A DNA stretch of 64,000 bases from JALYGK01 sp036259835. Lineage in GTDB: Bacteria > Actinomycetota > UBA4738. Under the pieces are notes generated by a model. It was not told the DNA's origin and did no database searches. It saw only the letters and a list, made by a program, of their open reading frames with translations. This document shows, in pieces, positions 1 through 7,545 of the stretch. The position numbers and the translations under genes were made by a program. The stretch spans positions 5,348-69,347 of the forward strand of contig DATABA010000128.1 of NCBI GenBank assembly GCA_036259835.1, written 5' to 3'. How positions within the stretch are numbered: the first letter of the stretch is position 1; each line of letters begins with the position of its first letter.

Positions 1-1
1 A

Positions 2-157
2 GTCGCCGGCGCGGAGAGCTACATCCTGAAGGTGAGGACGGGGACGACCTCGGATCTCGAGGACCTCATACGCCGGCTTCGCGAAAAGGCGGGCATGCAG
101 ACCCGGACGACCGTTGTGCTCTCTACTCCGTTCGAGCACCGCCCGATCGGCGGCTGA
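2..157 (+). CDS. Lrp/AsnC family regulator, C-terminal fragment cut by window edge
   Basis: An open frame enters from the left edge and ends at TGA. Its 51 residues begin VAGAESYILKVRTGTTSDLE and include a TRTTVVLSTPF strand. This is the typical end of the RAM (ligand-binding, oligomerisation) domain of Lrp/AsnC regulators, where a YLLKV strand and an R-T-x-T-x-[VI]-V-L strand recur. The HTH domain would lie outside the window, so the regulated pathway cannot be told. The fragment is too short to separate a full AsnC regulator from a stand-alone RAM protein. Confidence 0.7.
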   Translation, partial: VAGAESYILKVRTGTTSDLEDLIRRLREKAGMQTRTTVVLSTPFEHRPIGG

Positions 158-185
158 TCTCTTCCTGAGGTTCGGCTGGCGCGCG

Positions 186-740
186 CTAGCGAGACGTTTG
201 GATGTGCAAGGCCCAGGACGCGTCCTGCATCTCACTCGCGCCCTCTTGGTCCCGCCACAGTCCGGTCACCAAGAGGTAGTAGTGACGCCGAGGGGCCAAG
301 ACCGTGAAGCTGAAGTCCCAGGCCACACCGTCGGCCAGGCGAACTCGGCGGCGTTTGTAAGTGAGGTTCTCTCCCGTCCCGGTAACGAAGCCGTAGCGAT
401 CCGTCTTCCTCCATGCTTCGATCAAGAGGTCTGCGGGACGCTGTGACTTGAGGATCCGAATCGTGACCCGTGTCGCGGGTTCTACGACGTCGACCTTCGG
501 GAATTGGGGGAACCCGTCGCGGCAACCCGTCGCGAAGGTTCCGTCCGGGAATCGAGTGGTCCAGCAACCGGACCAATGCCGCCCGCGTTGCAGCGTCTCG
601 CCGTTCGCAAGAAGCACCGTTTGGGGAGTCACATGGTCGTGGGCGAATGCGGGAGCGGCACCGGAAGATACGCCGAGTGCCATCACGATGAGAAGAAGCA
701 GGCGTGTCGGCGTCGCGTTCGAGACTGTGGGAGCCCGCAT
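186..740 (-). CDS. Secreted hypothetical protein with signal peptide
   Basis: I do not recognise the family. From the chosen ATG (MRAPTVSN) the protein has a clear Sec signal: a polar N-terminus, a hydrophobic stretch LLLLIVMALGVSS and an AFAHD cleavage-like site. About 150 residues of mature protein follow, rich in Trp, Arg and Thr, with a beta-strand-like pattern and two Cys (GCWTT, TGCRDG) that could form a disulfide. An upstream ATG at 770 would add ten residues and overlap the divergent nuclease gene, so I prefer 740. It is probably exported; no catalytic motif is visible. Confidence 0.6.
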   Translation of the reverse strand: MRAPTVSNATPTRLLLLIVMALGVSSGAAPAFAHDHVTPQTVLLANGETLQRGRHWSGCWTTRFPDGTFATGCRDGFPQFPKVDVVEPATRVTIRILKSQRPADLLIEAWRKTDRYGFVTGTGENLTYKRRRVRLADGVAWDFSFTVLAPRRHYYLLVTGLWRDQEGASEMQDASWALHIQTSR

Positions 741-757
741 GATTGGAGGCCGACCAT

Positions 758-1285
758 ATGGAATCGGCATCAAGTGGTCAATGCGTCTTGCGCATTAGGT
801 CTTTGGGGAGTTGGGTCTTCACGGCTCTCGTCCTTTTGCACGCGTGCGCCATGCCGGCTTCGCACTCACCGGGCGGGGCACAACGGGTTCGTCTGATCGA
901 GGTGACCGACGGTGACACCGTCCGCGTCCTGTATCGCGGCCGCGAAGAACGGGTCAGGTTGATCGGCATCGACACACCCGAAGTCCCGTGGTACGGAGGT
1001 TTCGGCGAGTGCTTCGGCGTGGAAGCCGCACGGTATGCGAAACGTCGGTTGGAGGGGCGAGTCGTTCGATTGGAATTCGGACCGGATCGCCGGGACCGAT
1101 ACGGTCGGCTACTGGCATACATCTACGTGCGGGATGAGCTGTTCAATCTCACGCTGGTGAGGCTCGGGTACGCTGCCGCCGATCCGGTGTCTCCGAACAC
1201 GCGGCTCGCTCCGCTGTTCGCGCAGGCCGAGGCGAGGGCTCGAGCGGCGCGAGTGGGATTGTGGTCCCGTTGCCGCTTCGGGTAA
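758..1285 (+). CDS. Thermonuclease (SNase-like) family protein, exported
   Basis: Staphylococcal-nuclease-type fold, expected to cleave DNA/RNA phosphodiester bonds with Ca2+. The core motifs are present in order: VTDGDTVRV, RVRLIGIDTPEVP (Arg and Glu equivalent to SNase R35 and E43) and DRYGRLLAYIY (Arg equivalent to R87), then a C-terminal ARVGLWSRC typical of bacterial SNase homologues. A hydrophobic N-terminus with an LLHAC lipobox-like motif suggests an exported, possibly lipid-anchored enzyme. The start is uncertain: ATG at 743 or 758, or TTG at 788, and none has a good Shine-Dalgarno. It is divergent from the preceding secreted-protein gene. Confidence 0.85.
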   Translation: MESASSGQCVLRIRSLGSWVFTALVLLHACAMPASHSPGGAQRVRLIEVTDGDTVRVLYRGREERVRLIGIDTPEVPWYGGFGECFGVEAARYAKRRLEGRVVRLEFGPDRRDRYGRLLAYIYVRDELFNLTLVRLGYAAADPVSPNTRLAPLFAQAEARARAARVGLWSRCRFG

Positions 1286-1359
1286 GGGATGTTCCCTTCC
1301 GGTTCGGACCGTGGTCTAAGTGGGCGGTACCCTCCTACCGCGCAGAAGGAGTTCAGGAC

Positions 1360-2217
1360 ATGAAGCGGTGTCTGTCCGTATTGGTTCTGTTGTCGGCGAT
1401 GACGTCTGCCTGCGCCGGAGCCGAAAGCGGCCAGCCCCCTCCCCAGCCGACCAGCTCGCCACCGACCGAGTCCCTCTCCCCCTCTCCCTCTCCTTCTCCG
1501 GAGCCCACAGCCTCGCCCTCCCCGACGCGCCGGGTCACCTTCGAACTCTGGTTCGCGAAGAACGGAAGGCTGTTCCCGACGAAACGAACGGCCGCGTTTC
1601 AGCCGGCCGTTGCTCGACTCGCGCTTACAGCTCTCTTTCGAGGTCCTTCAGCCCGCGAGCGCCGCGCGGGCGTCGAGTCCGTGCTTCCAGATGGCACTGC
1701 CCTGCGGGGCATCAATCTCGCGAACGGCACGGCCACCGTGGATCTGAGCCGCGAGATCTCGGGAACCAGTGGCGAGGAGGAGCTTCGGCTCGCCTTGGCC
1801 CAGGTCGTCTACACGGTCACGCAGTTCCGCACGGTTAAAGCGGTCCGGTTCGAGTTCGAAGGCCGGTCCATCGGCCCGCGATCACAAACGCGCCGCATCC
1901 ACGCCGATCTCCTCCCGGCAATCGTGGTCGAATCGCCCACCATCGGAGCGTCCGTGTCGAGTCCCGTCGTGGTGAAGGGGACGGCGAACGTGTTCGAGGC
2001 AACGGTGAGCCTGCGGATCCTCGACTCGCAGGGGCGAGAGATCGCGAGGACCTTCACCACGGCCACCTGTGGAACCGGCTGCCGAGGACGCTATTCGAAG
2101 TCGGTACGGTTCTCCGTCTCCAGTGAGCAACCCGGGACGATCCAGGTTTTCGAGGAGTCCGCCGAGAACGGACAGCCGATCAACGTGGTCAGGATCCCGG
2201 TGACGCTCCGCCCGTAG
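1360..2217 (+). CDS. GerMN/Gmad2-domain lipoprotein
   Basis: A secreted lipoprotein of 285 residues. The ATG is preceded by AGAAGGAG at good spacing. The signal ends in a lipobox (AMTSAC), then comes a Pro/Ser-rich linker of SPSPSPEP type. A GerMN domain follows (FELWFAKNGRLFP...DGTALRGINLANGTATVDLSREI), and then a Gmad2 Ig-like domain (ESPTIGASVSSPVVVKGTANVFEA...). These domains occur in spore-germination GerM and in LpqB-like and other envelope lipoproteins of actinobacteria; the precise role is unknown. The last 29 bases overlap the convergent gene on the other strand. Confidence 0.82.
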   Translation: MKRCLSVLVLLSAMTSACAGAESGQPPPQPTSSPPTESLSPSPSPSPEPTASPSPTRRVTFELWFAKNGRLFPTKRTAAFQPAVARLALTALFRGPSARERRAGVESVLPDGTALRGINLANGTATVDLSREISGTSGEEELRLALAQVVYTVTQFRTVKAVRFEFEGRSIGPRSQTRRIHADLLPAIVVESPTIGASVSSPVVVKGTANVFEATVSLRILDSQGREIARTFTTATCGTGCRGRYSKSVRFSVSSEQPGTIQVFEESAENGQPINVVRIPVTLRP

Positions 2218-2773
2218 TACCGCTCCGAAGCTGGGCGCACGTCGGCGACTCCTCGAACGCCTGCCGAATCTCCTCTGACTGCGCGCGGTTCCTCAGCTCC
2301 TGGCCGAGTCCGCTCAACGACTGTCCGATCTGGCCGCCGATCTGTTGTGCGCCCGCCCGGAATCCGGCGGGGTCGGTAGGCAGCTGCGCCACCTCGTTCC
2401 GCGCGTTCTCGAAGCTCGTCTTGGCGCTCTGCGCCGCAGCCTTGATCTGGGACGCCGCCTGCTGGCCCCCTTCGACTTCGGGCACCCCGGCCGCGTCGAC
2501 CGAGCTGAGAAGCTTGTCCGTGTCCTGGATCACCGAGTCGAGGAAGATCTGCAGCTGTTCCTTACCCTCCGCTGGTGTCGACTGCGGATTGAGCGATTGG
2601 GTCAGCGTCTGATTTCGCGCTTGAATGTCCTGGACCCATGTGCTGAACGCCGTGCAGATGCTCGAGGCGTACGCCTGGGCGGCGTCTCCACCGCCATCTC
2701 CATCCCCGCACGCTCCAAGGAACAGGCCCGCCGCCAAAACAACTGAAGCCGCCTTCGCTCTCGCTCGAAACAC
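2189..2773 (-). CDS. Hypothetical lipoprotein, helical
   Basis: The GTG start is fixed by a strong AGGAGG seven bases upstream. The signal peptide ends in lipobox FLGAC at residues 18-22, followed by a Gly/Asp-rich linker. The remaining 165 residues look almost entirely alpha-helical, rich in Gln and Ala (QIKAAAQSAKTSFENARNEV), with a Cys near each end of the mature domain (SICTAF, PTCAQL) that may pair. No family is recognised. It begins nine bases after the acyl-CoA dehydrogenase stop and may be co-transcribed with it. Confidence 0.65.
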   Translation of the reverse strand: MFRARAKAASVVLAAGLFLGACGDGDGGGDAAQAYASSICTAFSTWVQDIQARNQTLTQSLNPQSTPAEGKEQLQIFLDSVIQDTDKLLSSVDAAGVPEVEGGQQAASQIKAAAQSAKTSFENARNEVAQLPTDPAGFRAGAQQIGGQIGQSLSGLGQELRNRAQSEEIRQAFEESPTCAQLRSGTTGGASPGS

Positions 2774-2782
2774 GTATTCCTC

Positions 2783-3955
2783 CTATTCGGACAAGTGTCT
2801 CCCGATCAGCATTCGCTGGATCTGGTTGGTGCCTTCGACGATCTGCAAGGCCTTCGCCTCGCGCATGTAGCGCTCAACAGGATACTCGCGCATGTACCCG
2901 TAACCGCCGTGAATCTGCACGGCGTCCGTCGTCACCCGCATGGCGGTATCTGACGCGAACAGCTTCGCCATGGAAGCGCCCAGCGTATACGGCTCGCCCG
3001 CATCCCTTAGCCGACCCGCCTCCCTGTAGAGTCGCCGGCTCGCTTCGATTTGTGTGGCCATGTCGGCCAGCATGAATTGAAGGCCCTGGAACTCGATCAC
3101 CGCCCGCCCGAACTGGGTTCGTTCGCGGGCGAACTGGACGGCGGCATCGAAGGCGCCCTGCGCCAATCCGACCGAGCAGGCAGCGATGCCGAGCCTTCCG
3201 GAGTCCAGCGCCGCCAGGGCGATGACGAAGCCCTGGCCCTCCTCCCCCACCAGGTTCTCGGGCGGCACCTGGCACCCCTCAAACAGAAGCTCGCGCATCG
3301 GCGAGGCGGTCCACCCCATCTTCTCTTCGAGCTTCCCGAAGTCGAAGCCTTCCCAGCCCTGCTCGACCGCAAAGGCGGAAATGCCGCGCGGTCCGTCCTC
3401 TCCGGTCCTTGCCATCACCAGATAGAACTCCGCCTCGCCGCCGTGCGAGATGAAGCGCTTGCTCCCCGTCAATCGGTACGGCCCGCCGTTCCCTCGCTCG
3501 GCCCGCGTTCGGAGGGAGGCGGCGTCCGAGCCGCTGGACGCCTCAGACAGCGCGTATGCCCCGAGCCACTCGCCCGAGAACAGCCGAGGCAGGTATCGAG
3601 CCTTCAGGTCCTCGGACCCGAAGTCGTGCACGCCGAACGCGGAAAGATGGTGAACGGAGACGCCGATCGCGAGCGAGAGGAAGCCCGACGCTATTTCCTC
3701 GAGCACCGCGAGATAGGTCAAAAACGGCTGCCCCCCGCCGCCGTAGCGCTCGTCGTACGGGATCCCGGCGAGGCCCATCTCGGCCAGCTGCTGGAACAGG
3801 TCGCGCGGATACTGCTCCTTCTGTTCGTAATCGGGTGCGGCCGGAGCGGCCCGCCGAACCACGAACTCGCGCACCGCTGCCACGATCTCGCGCTGTTCAT
3901 CGGTGAGGCCGAAATCTCGGTCCACGAGAAGGAAGGCTACCGCACGCCGCCGCAC
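2783..3955 (-). CDS. Acyl-CoA dehydrogenase
   Basis: FAD-dependent alpha,beta-dehydrogenation of an acyl-CoA thioester, passing electrons to ETF. About 380 residues is normal family length. The N-terminal helical domain begins near FGLTDEQREI. The FAD/substrate loop reads ALSEASSGSDAASL, the Arg-rich dimer segment RERTQFGRAVIEFQGLQ, then QIHGGYGYMREYPVERYMREAK and the catalytic Glu in IVEGTNQIQR. The catalytic base position matches short/medium-chain enzymes; the substrate cannot be read from sequence. The GTG at 3925 is an alternative start to the GTG at 3955, and neither has a clear ribosome binding site. It is divergent from cysS. Confidence 0.92.
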   Translation of the reverse strand: MRRRAVAFLLVDRDFGLTDEQREIVAAVREFVVRRAAPAAPDYEQKEQYPRDLFQQLAEMGLAGIPYDERYGGGGQPFLTYLAVLEEIASGFLSLAIGVSVHHLSAFGVHDFGSEDLKARYLPRLFSGEWLGAYALSEASSGSDAASLRTRAERGNGGPYRLTGSKRFISHGGEAEFYLVMARTGEDGPRGISAFAVEQGWEGFDFGKLEEKMGWTASPMRELLFEGCQVPPENLVGEEGQGFVIALAALDSGRLGIAACSVGLAQGAFDAAVQFARERTQFGRAVIEFQGLQFMLADMATQIEASRRLYREAGRLRDAGEPYTLGASMAKLFASDTAMRVTTDAVQIHGGYGYMREYPVERYMREAKALQIVEGTNQIQRMLIGRHLSE

Positions 3956-4010
3956 GGCCCGGCGACGCGATGTCCGGCGCTCGTACCTGGACGATTATGC
4001 TTCCTCCTCG

Positions 4011-5408
4011 ATGCGCCTCTACAACTCGCTGTCACGCCAGATCGAAGAGGTGAAGCCGGCAGACGGGCGAACCGTCCAGATGTACAGCTGTGGGCCGACC
4101 GTCTATCGGTACGCACACCTCGGGAACTTCCGAACCTTCATGCTCGGCGACCTCATCCGCAGGGCCCTCCGCTTCGAGGGACAGGACGTCCATTGGGTGA
4201 TGAACATCACCGACGTCGGCCACATGACCGATGATCAGATGGATCGTGGCCGGGACAAGATGGACGTTGCGGTCGAGGACGAGGGGCTCCCTCCGCTGGC
4301 GATCGCCGACAAGTACACGCGAGCGTTTCTCGAGGACGCCGACGCGCTGGCGATCGAGCGCGCGGACGAGTACCCGAAGGCGACCGACCACATCCCGGAG
4401 ATGATCGAGCTCATCGAGCGGCTGCTCCAAGGGGGGTACGCCTACGAAGTCGAAGGAAACGTCTATTTCGACGTGCAGTCGTTTCCTTCCTATGGGGCGC
4501 TTTCGGGGAACACCCTGGACTCGCTTCGCGCGGGGCACAGACAGGACCTCGAGATCGATGCCAACAAACGGCATCAGGCGGACTTCGCCCTGTGGAAGAA
4601 GGCCGGGCCGGGTCGGCTCATGAAGTGGCCCAGCCCGTGGGGGGAAGGATTTCCCGGCTGGCACATCGAATGCTCAGCGATGTCCATGAAGTACTTGGGC
4701 GAGCGGTTCGACATCCACACCGGAGGCAACGACCTCAAGTTCCCGCATCACGAAGACGAGATCGCTCAATCGGAGGGCGCCACAGGACATCCGGTCGTCA
4801 CGATCTGGGTGCACGGCGGGTTCCTCCAGATGCGCAAGCAGAAAATGGCCAAATCCGCGCAGAACATCGCGCGCGTCATGGAGCTCTCCGAGCACGGAAT
4901 CGATCCGCTGGCCTTTCGCCTTCTGTGCTTCGAGACACGCTACCGAAGCGAGATGGAGTTCACCTGGAACGCGTTGGAGGGGGCCAACAGTCGGCTAACC
5001 CGGCTTCGTCAGTGGTTCGCGGAGTGGGACGACGATGGAAGGGCCGAGGTTTCACCGGAGGGTAAGGACTTCGACCGGCAATTCCGAGACGGGGTGGCGG
5101 ATGACCTCGACATGCCACGAGCGCTGGTCGTCCTCAACGACGCCGTGAGCGATCGCTCACTCTCTGGCAGCAGCAAACGGAGTCTCCTCGTGTCGTGGGA
5201 CAGGGTGCTCGGTTTGGACCTGGGGCGAATCGCCCGAGGTCACTGGACTCCCGGTGAGGAGATCCTCGAGCTGCTTCGTCGGCGCGATGAGGCTCGCAAG
5301 GCCCGCGACTTCGAGACGAGCGACGGAATTAGAGCGCAGCTCGCGGCGATGGGGCTAGAGGTGATGGACACGCCCGAAGGAACGAAGGTCCGCCCGAAGC
5401 AGCCATAG
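4011..5408 (+). CDS. cysS: Cysteinyl-tRNA synthetase
   Basis: Class Ia synthetase charging tRNA-Cys in the cytosol. The protein has 465 residues from the ATG (MRLYNSLSR), the usual length. Visible features are CGPTVYRYAHLGNFR with the HIGH-type HLGN at 36-39, zinc ligands C27, C221 (WHIECSAM), H246 and E250, and the signature lysine loop KMAKS at 278-282 (Ala replaces the usual Ser of KMSKS). An in-frame GTG/ATG extension to 3903 encodes an Arg-rich stretch overlapping the divergent dehydrogenase gene and was rejected. It could be the mycothiol ligase MshC, but the anticodon-binding C-terminal region (from about 340 on) fits CysS. Confidence 0.93.
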   Translation: MRLYNSLSRQIEEVKPADGRTVQMYSCGPTVYRYAHLGNFRTFMLGDLIRRALRFEGQDVHWVMNITDVGHMTDDQMDRGRDKMDVAVEDEGLPPLAIADKYTRAFLEDADALAIERADEYPKATDHIPEMIELIERLLQGGYAYEVEGNVYFDVQSFPSYGALSGNTLDSLRAGHRQDLEIDANKRHQADFALWKKAGPGRLMKWPSPWGEGFPGWHIECSAMSMKYLGERFDIHTGGNDLKFPHHEDEIAQSEGATGHPVVTIWVHGGFLQMRKQKMAKSAQNIARVMELSEHGIDPLAFRLLCFETRYRSEMEFTWNALEGANSRLTRLRQWFAEWDDDGRAEVSPEGKDFDRQFRDGVADDLDMPRALVVLNDAVSDRSLSGSSKRSLLVSWDRVLGLDLGRIARGHWTPGEEILELLRRRDEARKARDFETSDGIRAQLAAMGLEVMDTPEGTKVRPKQP

Positions 5409-5438
5409 GGAGCTCCGCACGAGCGAGAGGGGGCGAGC

Positions 5439-5822
5439 ATGCTGGATCAGTTTTCGATTCGGGTCAGGGTTCCCGGTTCGGATACCGATCGTGCCAAGGA
5501 GTGGTACCGACAGAGGCTGGGACTCTCTCCCAAGAGAGAACACATGAACCACCTGCTGTTCGAGCTTGGTTCGGGAACCCAGGTCGTCGTGTACCCCTCC
5601 CCGGCGACCACCCGAACCGCGAAGAACACGCAGGCGGAATGGACGGTGGAGGGCATCGAGTCGGTCATGGATCAACTCCGCTCGAACGGTATCCGGTTCG
5701 AGGAATACGACTTCGGCCAGATGAAAACGGAGAACGGTCTCCCTCAGAGCCGGCTCGGCAGGTCGGCGTGGTTCAAGGACAATGAGGGGAACACGATCCA
5801 GCCCAGCGAGCCGGCCTGGTAG
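5439..5822 (+). CDS. VOC-superfamily protein (glyoxalase-like), tandem copy 1
   Basis: A 127-residue vicinal-oxygen-chelate fold protein: RVPGSDTDRAKEWYRQRLGL at the start of the first beta-alpha-beta-beta-beta unit and SAWFKDNEGNTIQPSEP at the end, where metal-binding or substrate residues usually sit. It is a close paralogue of the next gene, sharing LGLSPKRE, QAxWTVxGIExVM, FEEYDFGxMKT and SAWFKDxEGNT. These proteins are often annotated as glyoxalase/bleomycin resistance proteins, but reaction and substrate are unknown here. It follows cysS by 30 bases with GAGCGAGAGGGGGCGAGC as a loose ribosome binding region. Confidence 0.8.
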   Translation: MLDQFSIRVRVPGSDTDRAKEWYRQRLGLSPKREHMNHLLFELGSGTQVVVYPSPATTRTAKNTQAEWTVEGIESVMDQLRSNGIRFEEYDFGQMKTENGLPQSRLGRSAWFKDNEGNTIQPSEPAW

Positions 5823-5855
5823 CCGATCGGCGAAAACTTCGAGGAGGTGAGAACA

Positions 5856-6239
5856 ATGCTTGAGCGATTTCCGGTTCATGCGACCGTTGCGGCGTCCGAC
5901 ATCGAGCGAGCGAGGACCTGGTATCGGGACAGGCTCGGCCTGAGCCCGAAGCGAGAGGAGACGGGCAACCTCTGGTACGAGTTCGCCCCAGGAACATGGC
6001 TCCTCGTCTATCAGACCGGTGCGGCCGGGACGGCGCAGAACACTCAGGCTGGGTGGACCGTGACCGGGATCGAGACCGTCATGGAGGATCTCCGTGGCAG
6101 AGGAGTGGAGTTCGAGGAATACGATTTCGGCGAGATGAAGACGGCGAACGGGCTTCTCGAGGTTCCCGGCATGGGGAAGTCGGCCTGGTTCAAGGACAGT
6201 GAAGGCAATACGTTCGAGCTGAGCGAGCCCGCGGCGTAA
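5856..6239 (+). CDS. VOC-superfamily protein, tandem copy 2
   Basis: Paralogue of the preceding gene, roughly half identical over its length, so the pair looks like a tandem duplication. I choose the ATG (MLERFPVHAT) because GAGGAGGTGAG lies eight bases upstream; a GTG further up falls inside that Shine-Dalgarno. Typical VOC features are DIERARTWYRDRLGL near the N-terminus and AWFKDSEGNTFELSEP at the C-terminus. Note the terminal Glu in FELSEP, a position often used for metal binding in this fold, whereas copy 1 has IQPSEP; the copies may differ in metal use. Confidence 0.82.
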   Translation: MLERFPVHATVAASDIERARTWYRDRLGLSPKREETGNLWYEFAPGTWLLVYQTGAAGTAQNTQAGWTVTGIETVMEDLRGRGVEFEEYDFGEMKTANGLLEVPGMGKSAWFKDSEGNTFELSEPAA

Positions 6240-6262
6240 GCCCTGACGTTGTTCGAGGGCTT
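6238..6262. terminator. Candidate bidirectional terminator between convergent genes
   Basis: Arms AAGCCCT and AGGGCTT form a perfect 7-bp stem around an 11-base loop between the stop codons of the second VOC gene and the convergent acyl-CoA dehydrogenase. The T-tract is short on either strand, so this is a weak candidate rather than a strong intrinsic terminator. Confidence 0.35.
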
Positions 6263-7437
6263 TAGAGGCCGAGCGTTTTCGCCACGTTCGTCCGAAGGAT
6301 CTCGCTGGTTCCCTCGTATAGCCGCATGGCCCGAACGTCGCGGTACCACATCTCCAGGCCCAGCTCGGTCATGAAGCCCTGACCGCCGTGGACCTGGATG
6401 GCCCGGTCCGCGACCCGGCCCACCATCTCGGTCGCCACCAGCTTGGCCAGCGCCGCCTGCCGTCGTCCATCGGCTCCTTCGTCGATCTCCTGGGCGCAGG
6501 AGTACACGAGGAGCCTGGCCTGCTCCAGCTCCGCGTACGAGTCGACCAGCAGCCCCTGGACGTACTGGTTCTTGCCGATCGGCTTTTCGAACGCGATGCG
6601 GTCTCTCGCGTACTCGAGCGACCGGTCGAGGAAGTTCTGCGCGGTTCCGAGTGCATTCGCCGCGATCTGGAGCCGCGCGCCGTTGATCCCCTTTACCGCC
6701 GAATAGAAGCCGAAGCCCACCTGGCCAAGCACCTGGTCGTCCGAGAGCTCCACGTCTTCGAACGTGAGCTCGACCGGGTTCTGGTACGGAGACATGGTCC
6801 GCTGGACGCGGGTCACCGAATAGCCCGGCGAGTCGGCGTCGACCAGAAAGGCCGTGATCCCGCCTTGCGCCCGTTTCTCCGGGTCGGTTACGGCGAACAC
6901 CAGGGCGAAGTGCGCCGAATCGCCGCCAGTGATGAAGTGCTTCCGGCCGTTCAGGACCCATCCACCGTTCTTGCGTTCGGCCCGGGTCTTGATCCTGGTG
7001 GCGTCGGACCCCGCACCGGGCTCGGTGAGCGCGAAGCAGGTCACCTTGTCTGCGGCCATGACCGGGTAGAGGTACTTCTCCCGTTGGGGCTCGGTGCAGT
7101 CCATGTACACGGGTGTTGGACCCGTGACGACAGGGAGTATCGATTCGAACTGCGAGAGGATGAGGCCCGTCCTGCTCGCTTCCTCGTGCAGGAGCACCTG
7201 CCCCAAATAGGACAGGTCGCCCCCGCCGACCTCCTCGGGCATATGCAGCCCCCAGAACCCGAGCTCAGCCGAGCGCTTCCGAACTTTCATGCGCTCGTCC
7301 TTCATCGTCTCGAAGGTCCCCGTCTCCTGGATCTCTTGGCGATGGGCTTCCTCCATCGGCCGGATCTCTCGATCGATGAACTGCCGAAGCGACGTGCGAA
7401 GTTCGAGAAGCTCGTCTGGGATGTTGAGGACAGGCAC
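6262..7437 (-). CDS. Acyl-CoA dehydrogenase
   Basis: A second, only distantly related acyl-CoA dehydrogenase of 391 residues. Key segments are CFALTEPGAGSDATRIKT (FAD/substrate loop), RDRIAFEKPIGKNQYVQG, QVHGGQGFMTELGLEMWYRDVRAMRLYEGTSEI with the catalytic Glu in YEGT. The GFWGLHMPEEVGGGDLSY stretch and QVQRTMSPYQNP-like middle segment are typical of a clade annotated as acyl-CoA dehydrogenases of unclear chain length. AGGAGGTC sits correctly upstream of the ATG. A near-perfect 22-bp palindrome lies just upstream and suggests control by a TetR-type fatty-acid regulator. Confidence 0.92.
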   Translation of the reverse strand: MPVLNIPDELLELRTSLRQFIDREIRPMEEAHRQEIQETGTFETMKDERMKVRKRSAELGFWGLHMPEEVGGGDLSYLGQVLLHEEASRTGLILSQFESILPVVTGPTPVYMDCTEPQREKYLYPVMAADKVTCFALTEPGAGSDATRIKTRAERKNGGWVLNGRKHFITGGDSAHFALVFAVTDPEKRAQGGITAFLVDADSPGYSVTRVQRTMSPYQNPVELTFEDVELSDDQVLGQVGFGFYSAVKGINGARLQIAANALGTAQNFLDRSLEYARDRIAFEKPIGKNQYVQGLLVDSYAELEQARLLVYSCAQEIDEGADGRRQAALAKLVATEMVGRVADRAIQVHGGQGFMTELGLEMWYRDVRAMRLYEGTSEILRTNVAKTLGL

Positions 7438-7468
7438 TGGATTCGACCTCCTGAGTGGGTATTTCGCT

Positions 7469-7490
7469 AACCTACCGCGCCGTAGGTTAC
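7469..7490. promoter_or_regulatory. 22-bp palindromic operator candidate upstream of acyl-CoA dehydrogenase
   Basis: Arms TAACCTAC and GTAGGTTA are perfectly complementary around a six-base centre CGCGCC; overall ten of eleven base pairs match. It is 32-53 bases upstream of the dehydrogenase ATG, overlapping where its promoter should be. Size and symmetry resemble operators of TetR-family regulators of fatty-acid or acyl-CoA metabolism; no such regulator is encoded in the window, so the binding protein is inferred. Confidence 0.55.
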
Positions 7491-7545
7491 GGCGCTAAGG
7501 ATACCCCGTTGGGTCGCGGTCTACCGGCGCCGATTTGAAGGTGGA

